A stretch of DNA of 5,515 bases from Dehalococcoidia bacterium UBA1123. GTDB taxonomy: Bacteria > Chloroflexota > Dehalococcoidia > Lucifugimonadales > UBA1123. Below are positions 1-5,515 of the stretch, piece by piece; position 1 is the stretch's first letter; each line of letters begins with the position of its first letter. The notes under the pieces were generated by a model. It saw only the letters and a list, made by a program, of their open reading frames with translations, searched no databases and had not been told where the DNA came from. Both the position numbers and the translations under genes were made by a program. Where the stretch lies: contig DCAW01000097.1 in the NCBI GenBank assembly GCA_002313895.1, positions 1-5,515 on the forward strand, given 5' to 3'.

Positions 1-607
1 CAGACGTCTGACTCGCCAGTCGCAGAGTGTCGAAGAACAGCGCAGGCGTGACCACCAGTTGCGTTGCGCCTTTGCCTAATGCCCCGGCAATCAATGCGAC
101 ATCGTTGCCAATTGTGACAACCTTTGAAGTATCAACCTCAGGGCGTGACGCCACATACTCCAGGCCTCGAATTGCGTCAGCTGCGATCCCTCGGAATATG
201 TAAGTCTCGGGGCTTTCGATTCCGGTTGTCAACAACCCTGGGAACATGGCGGCGAAGGGCTGGTCGGCGTTTCGCTGTCCCCTGCCCGCGCAGGAGAAAG
301 TCACATATCGACTTCGCACAAAGTTTGCCGTCCCCTGAGGTATGGTCTCTAATACACTGGCGTATTTAGGAGACCAGTAAATTGCGGGAAACGGCCCGTC
401 CCCCTTTGGTATGCTCAAATATGCGTAGAGACGGTACGGCCCGATGCTGGTCAGCCGGACGCCGTACATATCCGCGAAGTCTGTGCATCGAATCGGAATT
501 AGCTCAACTTCAGGACGAGCGGGCGTTGCCAAAAGTTCTGAAAGAACCGCAGCCCAGTAGTCGTCAAAATCTGCTGGCATGGTTGGAATTGGCTGGTCTG
601 TCGTCAT
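1..607 (-). CDS. Diverged acetylxylan-esterase-like alpha/beta hydrolase, nucleophile Ser replaced by Asp (3' end outside window)
   Basis: An open frame of 202 codons starts at ATG 607-605 and runs off the left edge without a stop. It resembles the complete esterase just upstream along its length: PADFDDYW (residues 11-18) matches PDDFDQFW there, PGLLTTGI (123-130) matches PGLLTYGI, TYIFRG (135-140) matches TYSYRG, and EVD (157-159) is shared. This places it in the acetylxylan esterase / cephalosporin-C deacetylase (AXE1) family. At the nucleophile elbow, where the neighbour has GSSQG, this protein has G-N-D-V-A (167-171), so Asp169 stands in the serine position and the following glycines are lost. 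The usual serine-esterase mechanism is therefore unlikely. It may be a non-catalytic partner, or it may use an Asp nucleophile as some other alpha/beta hydrolases do. The triad Asp and His would lie beyond the edge, so they cannot be checked. No signal peptide is visible, which suggests a cytoplasmic protein. The start lies 4 bases after the preceding stop, implying translational coupling. An alternative start is Met10. The family call is fairly sure; the function is unknown. Confidence 0.82.
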   Translation of the reverse strand, partial: MTTDQPIPTMPADFDDYWAAVLSELLATPARPEVELIPIRCTDFADMYGVRLTSIGPYRLYAYLSIPKGDGPFPAIYWSPKYASVLETIPQGTANFVRSRYVTFSCAGRGQRNADQPFAAMFPGLLTTGIESPETYIFRGIAADAIRGLEYVASRPEVDTSKVVTIGNDVALIAGALGKGATQLVVTPALFFDTLRLASQTS

Positions 608-619
608 CTTGCTACCCCA
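605..619 (-). promoter_or_regulatory. Stop/start junction between the two esterase-family genes
   Basis: The first esterase ends with TAG (614-612), and the next gene starts with ATG (607-605) only 4 bases later. The only candidate ribosome binding sequence is TGGGG (619-615), inside the last codons of the upstream gene and 7 bases from the ATG. This arrangement is typical of translational coupling and suggests the two proteins are made together. Confidence 0.65.
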
Positions 620-1535
620 GGTGTTTCTTGAAGAATGATTCGATGACCGCGCCGTGCTCGGCCCGGCCCGCGCTATGGCCCTGATCGTTGTAGGGATACA
701 TCGTCTTGTCCGCGCTGGCGATTTCGTTGAACAGCGCGAATCCGGTCTCTGGCGGGCAAACGTTATCCTGCATTCCAACGTTGATGATGATCGGACAGGT
801 TATCCTGTGGGCGAAATTGATCCCGTCGAAGTAGTTCAGCGTTTCCTCCACCTGATCGCGACTCTCCAGGTGCAACCGCAGATAATCGTTGATCTCCTGG
901 TATGGGTATGTGCTGGTGAGTTCGATTGAGTCCATGTAACCGCAGAGATACGGCGCCCCTGCCGCCGCAGCCTTGATCTCCGGACGCATCGCTGCTGTGG
1001 TGATGGTCAACCCACCGCCCTGGCTGCTTCCGGTTACGCCAATTCTGCTGTTGTCCACTTCGTCCCGCGAGAGCAGGAAATCCACGCCTCGCCAGGCGTC
1101 AACGTAAAATCCCCTATAAGAATATGTGTTGCGGTCCACGATGCCATAGGTGAGGAGTCCGGGGTAACCAGGATCGAACTGAGTTTTGCTCCTCAGCTTG
1201 CCTCTCGGGGCCACAGACAGCGTGGCGTAGCCTCGTCTGGCCCACTCCTTGGTGATGGGCGGATCACTCTGATAGCCAGGGACGACCATCACCGCCGCCA
1301 GCGGGCCGGTCCGATTTCGCGGGAGACAGTACCATGCCGCGATGCGGACATTGTCCAGGCTATTGTAGAAAACTTGAAATACCTCAATGTCGTCCGATGA
1401 CCTCATTGCGTCCGGAACCACCTCTGGTTCCAATGGAATCCGGGAAACGTCCGCTTTCACCATGTCCCAGAACTGATCGAAATCATCTGGGACCCGCGCC
1501 ATGCTCTTGTACTCTTGATTAACTGTGTACGCCAT
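612..1535 (-). CDS. Acetylxylan esterase / cephalosporin-C deacetylase family alpha/beta hydrolase
   Basis: A complete protein of 307 residues, slightly shorter than the roughly 320 usual for the AXE1 family. Members are serine esterases that deacetylate xylooligosaccharides, cephalosporin C and other small acetyl esters, usually in the cytoplasm; no signal peptide or membrane segment is seen here. The N-terminal PDDFDQFW (16-23) is family-typical. The nucleophile elbow is G-S-S-Q-G-G (169-174) with Ser171. The triad acid is Asp257 in GMQDNVCPP (254-262), and the triad base is His287 in NDQGH (283-287). PGY (86-88) lies where the family places its oxyanion-hole tyrosine. The family's usual RGQG motif reads RGKL (111-114), a mild departure that may reflect a different substrate. 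The ATG start is supported by TGAGG 5 bases upstream; Met12 is a weaker alternative. The gene lies 86 bp after the hydantoinase-type gene and 4 bp before a diverged paralog, all on one strand, so an operon is likely. The fold and esterase activity are well supported; the natural substrate is not known and need not be xylan. Confidence 0.93.
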   Translation of the reverse strand: MAYTVNQEYKSMARVPDDFDQFWDMVKADVSRIPLEPEVVPDAMRSSDDIEVFQVFYNSLDNVRIAAWYCLPRNRTGPLAAVMVVPGYQSDPPITKEWARRGYATLSVAPRGKLRSKTQFDPGYPGLLTYGIVDRNTYSYRGFYVDAWRGVDFLLSRDEVDNSRIGVTGSSQGGGLTITTAAMRPEIKAAAAGAPYLCGYMDSIELTSTYPYQEINDYLRLHLESRDQVEETLNYFDGINFAHRITCPIIINVGMQDNVCPPETGFALFNEIASADKTMYPYNDQGHSAGRAEHGAVIESFFKKHLG

Positions 1536-1545
1536 ATGCGCCTCA
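1533..1545 (-). promoter_or_regulatory. Ribosome binding site of the intact esterase
   Basis: On the minus strand TGAGG (1545-1541) lies 5 bases before the ATG (1535-1533). It is a normal Shine-Dalgarno sequence and favours this ATG over the in-frame Met at codon 12. It falls in the 86-bp gap after the hydantoinase gene, so the esterase can be translated independently of it. No convincing promoter or terminator was seen in that gap. Confidence 0.7.
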
Positions 1546-1621
1546 CGTTTGGTTGGTTGTTTTGCCGTCGCAAGTTTCTCAAATTAACTCGTCAGCCACA
1601 AGGTCTATTTCCAGATTCTCG

Positions 1622-4600
1622 TCACTTCGTCGCGTAGCCATTCTTCTCATCCCATGCTTGGGATTCCTCGTCCCGGTCTTGAGGATCACCATACCCGCCT
1701 CCACCGGACGACAGGGCGATAATACTGTCACCAGGAAACACCGGCACTCCGGTTTCTTTGGTTCTGAGCACTCTTTCTGTCCCATTGGAGACCAGGCTGT
1801 ATCTGTGAGGCAGTCCGGGAGAGCCGCCGAACAAGCCGAAGGGCGGCACTTTGACTCCGTCGCCTGCTGTGTTCATAGAGGCTTCGCCCTCGCCTTCGTA
1901 AATGATCTCGCAGACCGCTCCGAGGCCGCCTCGCCACTGGCCGTCTCCGGCAGAGCCGGGGCGCAATTCATGATTGACCACGAACAACGGGAACCGCTCT
2001 TCCGTGACTTCGACGCTGGGCGCGCGAATGCCACCAGCCACATTAACCTCCCCGATGCCCGTCCATCCGTCATTTCCTGACGACGCGCCTCCTCCGCCCC
2101 GCGCCATGAAGAAGTGCCAGATGAAGTATCTGCCGGTGCGCGGGTCGGTGCCGGTGATTGCGTACCTGAGACGCCGAGAGAACCCGGCGTTCACAGACTT
2201 TGGGACCGCGTTCGCAAGAGCCTTAAACACGGCCTCGATTATCTCCTCGGCGCAGTGGTTGGTGCTCATGCACACAGGAGCAGGAGGGTTGGCGTTTACG
2301 ATCAGCCCCTTCGGAGCAATTACAGTAAGAGGCCCCATCGAGCCTTCGTTCTTCGCCACGTCGTAGGGCGCGAGGTACATAATCGCGGCGTGGGCTATCG
2401 AGCGGGTGTTGGCGTAAGCGCTGTTGATAAATCCGGTGACCTGCGGCGCGGACTCGCTCAGGTCGATCTTCATTGTATCGCCTTTGACCGTGACCTCAGC
2501 GCGAATGGGTATCATCTCAGCATCGAAGCCGTCATCATCTACGAAGGACTCGCCTCTGTACACGCCGTCGGGCCAGTCTGATATGAACTGGCGGACCTGA
2601 CGCTCAGTGGCCGAGAGAATGCCGTCGATTACCGCCAGCAGCATCTCCACATCGTAATGTTCGAGAATCTCCAGCATCCGACGTTCTGCCGTCGAGACCG
2701 AGCCAATCTGGGCGTTCAGGTCGCCAAGGAAATTCTCAGGCAGGCGGACGTTGGCAGAGAGCATCGCCAGCAGGTCTTTTCTCGGTTGGCCTTTGTCGTG
2801 GATGCGTAACGGCGGAATCCGAAGTCCCTCGTGATATATCTCAGTGGCCGAAGGGTTGTACCCTCCATGCGTTCCCCCGCCCACGTCGCTGTGGTGGGCG
2901 CGGTTGACCGTAAGGAACAGCAGTTCATCATCGTAGAACACCGGTTTGATAACGGTTATGTCAGGAAGATGACTGCCGCCGTTGTAGGGGTCGTTCAGGG
3001 CGAACATATCGCCGGGGTGGATGTCGTCCCCGAAGGTATTCAGCACCGCCTCGCCGGCAATCGGCAGCGCGCTCACGTGGACCGGTATCCCCTCTCCCTG
3101 TGCGATCAGCCTGCACTGCTTGTCCAGAATTGCGGTGGAGAAATCCCGACTGGAGTTGAGTATCTGGGACATGGCTGTCCGAAGCATGACGTCCATCATC
3201 TCGATGGCAATGGACTCCAGGCGGTTCTCGATCACCGACAGAGTCACCGGATCGGCGCCGGCAGCCTCGGAGGTCTGGGATTCGATGGACTCGACGTCCG
3301 TTAACTCGATGACCAGCGTTCCGCCTGCCCGTTTTACAGCGACATCGCCGTGGCCGAGAACTACGGTCGTGAACTCTGACTCTAGGATTGCTGGCCCTTC
3401 AATTCTTCGCCCTTCTGGGATGGCGTTGGCGTCGCGGACAGAGACATCTTCCCATTCTCCCATCTGGACGCGCCTTGTGGCGGGTTCTGACGGATTGGAC
3501 GAGGTGGACTGATCTGATTCAGTGTCGGTAATCCCAGGCAGCGCCGCAGAAATCGAAGCCCTTAGTGTCACTAATCGGATTTCCTGCTCAGATTGGCTAT
3601 ACGAGTAAAGCTCTTCGAATCGCCGATGGAAATTCTCGGCCCATTGTTCCCTAATTTGGGAGGCATCGAGACCGAGGTCAGGCACAGGGACGGTGACTTC
3701 GTATATCTGGTCCAGATAACGCATGTCCGCAGTGAACTCGACAACAATATCTTCGTTGGACATGCCGTTCTCGTGGAGTCTTCGTCTGCCTTTGCTCTCC
3801 ATCGCGCTCAATCGCGAGATTGTCTCATCCAGGTCTAGAGTTTCTAGGCCGGCGGGGTGCGACTGAGAATAGTCGTACTGAAGGTCCGAGGCCAGCATGC
3901 CGAAGGCGGACAGCACCGGAGCGGCTGGAGGGACGATGACCTTACGAATCCCGATCTCTCTGGCGACCTGGTTTGCCAACATTCCAGCGGCCCCGCCGAA
4001 GGCGACCATCGAGAACTCACGAGGGTCTAATCCCTTTCTCACCGAAGCCAATCGTATTCCCTCAGCGATGGAATTGGAAACGACGCGCAAGATGCCAGCG
4101 GCTGCGTCGGTGACAGACAGCCCCAGAGGATCGGCGACATTCTCTCGAATGGCAGTTTCCGACAAACTTGAATCCAGCGACACTCGGCCTCCCAAGAAAG
4201 AGGCCGGGTCCAGCAGCCCGAGAACCAAGGCCGCATCGGTAACGGTCGGGTCTTCGCCACCCATACCGTAACACGCCGGGCCGGGTTCAGCGCCCGCGCT
4301 ATCGGGACCAACTCGCAGAACGCCTCCGAGGTCCACTCTGGCGATACTCCCGCCCCCAGCTCCCAGTGTGTGAATGTCGATCATGGGCACGGCGATCTTC
4401 CAACCTGCCTCATACTTTTCGTTAGCGAGGTGGGGCCGCCCGCCTTCGATGATCGATATGTCGGTGCTAGTTCCACCCATGTCCAGGGCGATGACGTTCT
4501 CCTCTCCGACCACCGACGCAGCATACGCAGCGCCATTGGCCCCTCCGGCTGGACCAGAGAGAATGGACCGTACGGCGAACCGGATCGAATCTTCTATAGG

Positions 4601-5344
4601 CGCGGCTCCACCGTTGGACTGGATGATGAGCACTTTGCTCTCGTCACCATGCTCGACCATCCGCCTCTGGAGGTTGCCGAGGTATCTTCCAAGCTCCGGG
4701 CCAACGTAGGCGTTTAGCGCCGTGGCGCTGAGACGGTCGAACTCTTTTATCTGGGGAAGGACTTGATGCGACAGAGAAACGAAAGCGTCAGGAAAAACCA
4801 TCTTGATCTCAGCTTCGGCCTGCAATTCGTGGTCAGGGTTCATAAACGAAAACAGGAAGCACACCGCCAACGATTCCACTCCCTGTTCCTTCAATTCGCC
4901 AAGAGCGGTTCTCAGCGCGTCCACATCCAGCGGAGTGTGGACACTGCCGTCGAATTTCACCCGCTCAGGCACCCCCAGCCGCAGGTAGCGAGGCACCAAT
5001 GGCTCGACAGGCTTCATTCGGAGGTTGTAGCGGTCCTCTTTAAGGCCCTCTCTCATCTCCAACAGGTCTCGGAAGCCTTCGGTCGTAATCAAGCCGACAT
5101 TGGCTCCTTTGCGCTCGACAAGAGTATTGGTTGCCACAGTCGTTCCGTGGACAATCAACTCCACGTCGGCCAGCAGTTGTTCCAACGTCTGGCCGTGGGA
5201 TTCGGCCACCTCGGTCAAACCTGCCAACACTCCGACGGACGGATCGCTAGGGGTCGAATGCGTTTTGAAATGCCTGACTGGCTGGTTTTCTTGCGCCACC
5301 ACCAGATCTGTGAACGTTCCGCCGACATCTATTCCGATTCTCAA
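1622..5344 (-). CDS. Fused hydantoinase A/B (hydantoinase/oxoprolinase family) protein
   Basis: A 1240-residue single-chain fusion of HyuA-type and HyuB-type halves. The family includes N-methylhydantoinase, 5-oxoprolinase, caprolactamase and acetone/acetophenone carboxylases, which use ATP to activate a lactam, hydantoin or ketone substrate. The N-terminal HyuA domain (about 1-180) has the phosphate-binding IDVGGTFTD (5-13) and GTTVATN (67-73). The ATPase core (about 200-490) has LDMGGTSTD (287-295) and GAGGGS (328-333). The HyuA C-terminal domain (about 500-680) ends near GPAILE (650-655) and GGTLVIEL (674-681). An acidic linker (about 682-697) leads into HyuB (about 698-1240), with NDPYNGGSHLPD (784-795) and AHHSDVGG (816-823), His/Asp-rich segments likely to bind a metal, then GQWRGGLG (1135-1142) and SGGGGYGDP (1213-1221). 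The start is TTG, since an in-frame TGA lies four codons upstream and AGGAAG precedes it by 6 bases. The fusion layout and length recall 5-oxoprolinase, but the first phosphate motif is DVGG rather than the DRGG usual there, so the substrate cannot be assigned. The protein is probably cytoplasmic and the first intact gene of an operon with the two hydrolases. Confidence 0.93.
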   Translation of the reverse strand: MRIGIDVGGTFTDLVVAQENQPVRHFKTHSTPSDPSVGVLAGLTEVAESHGQTLEQLLADVELIVHGTTVATNTLVERKGANVGLITTEGFRDLLEMREGLKEDRYNLRMKPVEPLVPRYLRLGVPERVKFDGSVHTPLDVDALRTALGELKEQGVESLAVCFLFSFMNPDHELQAEAEIKMVFPDAFVSLSHQVLPQIKEFDRLSATALNAYVGPELGRYLGNLQRRMVEHGDESKVLIIQSNGGAAPIEDSIRFAVRSILSGPAGGANGAAYAASVVGEENVIALDMGGTSTDISIIEGGRPHLANEKYEAGWKIAVPMIDIHTLGAGGGSIARVDLGGVLRVGPDSAGAEPGPACYGMGGEDPTVTDAALVLGLLDPASFLGGRVSLDSSLSETAIRENVADPLGLSVTDAAAGILRVVSNSIAEGIRLASVRKGLDPREFSMVAFGGAAGMLANQVAREIGIRKVIVPPAAPVLSAFGMLASDLQYDYSQSHPAGLETLDLDETISRLSAMESKGRRRLHENGMSNEDIVVEFTADMRYLDQIYEVTVPVPDLGLDASQIREQWAENFHRRFEELYSYSQSEQEIRLVTLRASISAALPGITDTESDQSTSSNPSEPATRRVQMGEWEDVSVRDANAIPEGRRIEGPAILESEFTTVVLGHGDVAVKRAGGTLVIELTDVESIESQTSEAAGADPVTLSVIENRLESIAIEMMDVMLRTAMSQILNSSRDFSTAILDKQCRLIAQGEGIPVHVSALPIAGEAVLNTFGDDIHPGDMFALNDPYNGGSHLPDITVIKPVFYDDELLFLTVNRAHHSDVGGGTHGGYNPSATEIYHEGLRIPPLRIHDKGQPRKDLLAMLSANVRLPENFLGDLNAQIGSVSTAERRMLEILEHYDVEMLLAVIDGILSATERQVRQFISDWPDGVYRGESFVDDDGFDAEMIPIRAEVTVKGDTMKIDLSESAPQVTGFINSAYANTRSIAHAAIMYLAPYDVAKNEGSMGPLTVIAPKGLIVNANPPAPVCMSTNHCAEEIIEAVFKALANAVPKSVNAGFSRRLRYAITGTDPRTGRYFIWHFFMARGGGGASSGNDGWTGIGEVNVAGGIRAPSVEVTEERFPLFVVNHELRPGSAGDGQWRGGLGAVCEIIYEGEGEASMNTAGDGVKVPPFGLFGGSPGLPHRYSLVSNGTERVLRTKETGVPVFPGDSIIALSSGGGGYGDPQDRDEESQAWDEKNGYATK

Positions 5345-5356
5345 TGTTTTCTTCCT
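5342..5356 (-). promoter_or_regulatory. Ribosome binding site and TTG start of the hydantoinase A/B gene
   Basis: Reading the minus strand, AGGAAG (5356-5351) is followed by a 6-base spacer and TTG (5344-5342). An in-frame TGA sits immediately before the AGG (5359-5357), so the protein cannot start further upstream. The conserved MRIGIDVGGTF begins directly at this codon, so no later start is acceptable. This makes TTG the start with good confidence. Confidence 0.85.
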
Positions 5357-5391
5357 TCAGTTCAGGGGATTGGGTTTCAGGTTCTCAGGTA

Positions 5392-5515
5392 TCAAGATTT
5401 GTTGAGTTTTGGACGAAGCATGGCGCTCTTGATGATTCGGCAATCTTCGATGCCGTTCATGCCTTCCATATGGACATCCATCAACACAACGCTGGGATCG
5501 AAAGTGTCGGCCATA
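5392..5515 (-). CDS. Response regulator receiver (REC) domain end, apparently truncated (5' end outside window)
   Basis: The frame enters from the right edge and ends at TGA 5394-5392. Its 40 full codons read as the middle of a receiver domain: DPSVVLMDVHMEGMNGIE matches the beta-3 strand and following loop around the phospho-acceptor aspartate of CheY-like domains (Asp at codon 13 of the visible part). Such domains normally continue for about 65 residues after that aspartate, through the conserved Thr/Ser and Lys, and often on into a DNA-binding domain. Here only 27 residues follow, and the frame stops about where strand beta-4 should begin. The protein therefore lacks key switch residues and any output domain. 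It is most likely a decayed or frameshifted remnant; a sequencing error in the AAAA run near the end is also possible. The ATG at 5514 is unlikely to be the true start because the first half of the domain should lie upstream. It ends 47 bp before the hydantoinase gene. The receiver identity is likely; a working protein is doubtful. Confidence 0.68.
   Translation of the reverse strand, partial: MADTFDPSVVLMDVHMEGMNGIEDCRIIKSAMLRPKLNKS

Noticed and set aside
124..684. Plus-strand frames of 81 and 100 codons opposite the diverged hydrolase
   Set aside because: The minus-strand frame there is continuous and clearly homologous to the neighbouring esterase, while these are Arg/Ser/Pro-rich products typical of antisense shadows.
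1562..1573. Small inverted repeat TTGC-GACG-GCAA between the hydantoinase and esterase genes
   Set aside because: The stem is only 4 bp and no T-run follows on the minus strand, so it cannot be supported as a terminator or an operator.
1553..2080. Plus-strand open frame of 175 codons starting in the gap before the hydantoinase stop
   Set aside because: It is mostly antisense to the strongly conserved HyuB C-terminus, shows no recognisable domain and lacks a convincing ribosome binding site. It is a shadow of the minus-strand gene.
2831..3512. Two overlapping plus-strand open frames of about 160 codons each
   Set aside because: Both lie antisense to conserved HyuB and linker sequence, overlap each other in different frames and have no family features.
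5356..5389. Recurring TTCAG/TCAGG motifs before the hydantoinase start
   Set aside because: The units are 5 bases long and unevenly spaced in a short stretch of biased composition, too little to call an operator or repeat array.

Overview
The window is bacterial DNA of moderate GC content, almost completely coding, and every supported gene lies on the minus strand (transcribed from right to left). The phylum cannot be fixed from four genes. Fused hydantoinase genes next to acetylxylan-esterase-family hydrolases would suit a soil or marine heterotroph, possibly a Chloroflexota-like or other catabolically versatile lineage, but that is a guess from gene content only.

In transcription order the layout is as follows. 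(1) At the right edge (5515-5392) is the end of a response-regulator receiver domain. It carries the phospho-acceptor aspartate motif but stops far too early, so it looks truncated or frameshifted. (2) After 47 bp comes a 1240-residue gene (5344-1622), a single-chain fusion of a hydantoinase-A-type ATPase half and a hydantoinase-B-type half. It starts with TTG, which is fixed by an in-frame stop just upstream and a good ribosome binding site. (3) After 86 bp comes a 307-residue alpha/beta hydrolase of the acetylxylan esterase / cephalosporin-C deacetylase family (1535-612) with a complete Ser-Asp-His triad. (4) Four bases after its stop begins a second, diverged member of the same family (607 to beyond the left edge). 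In this one the nucleophile serine is replaced by aspartate.

The spacing suggests that genes 2-4 form one operon. A reasonable inference, not proven by the sequence, is a small catabolic cassette: the HyuAB fusion would open or carboxylate a cyclic amide, lactam or ketone-type substrate at the cost of ATP, and the intact esterase would remove an acyl group from a related substrate or product. The second hydrolase-like protein may be a partner, a pseudo-enzyme or an enzyme with altered chemistry. The most interesting item is this diverged paralog, tightly coupled to an intact one. No RNA genes, CRISPR arrays, mobile elements or convincing terminators were seen, and no stretch above 300 bases lacks a gene.
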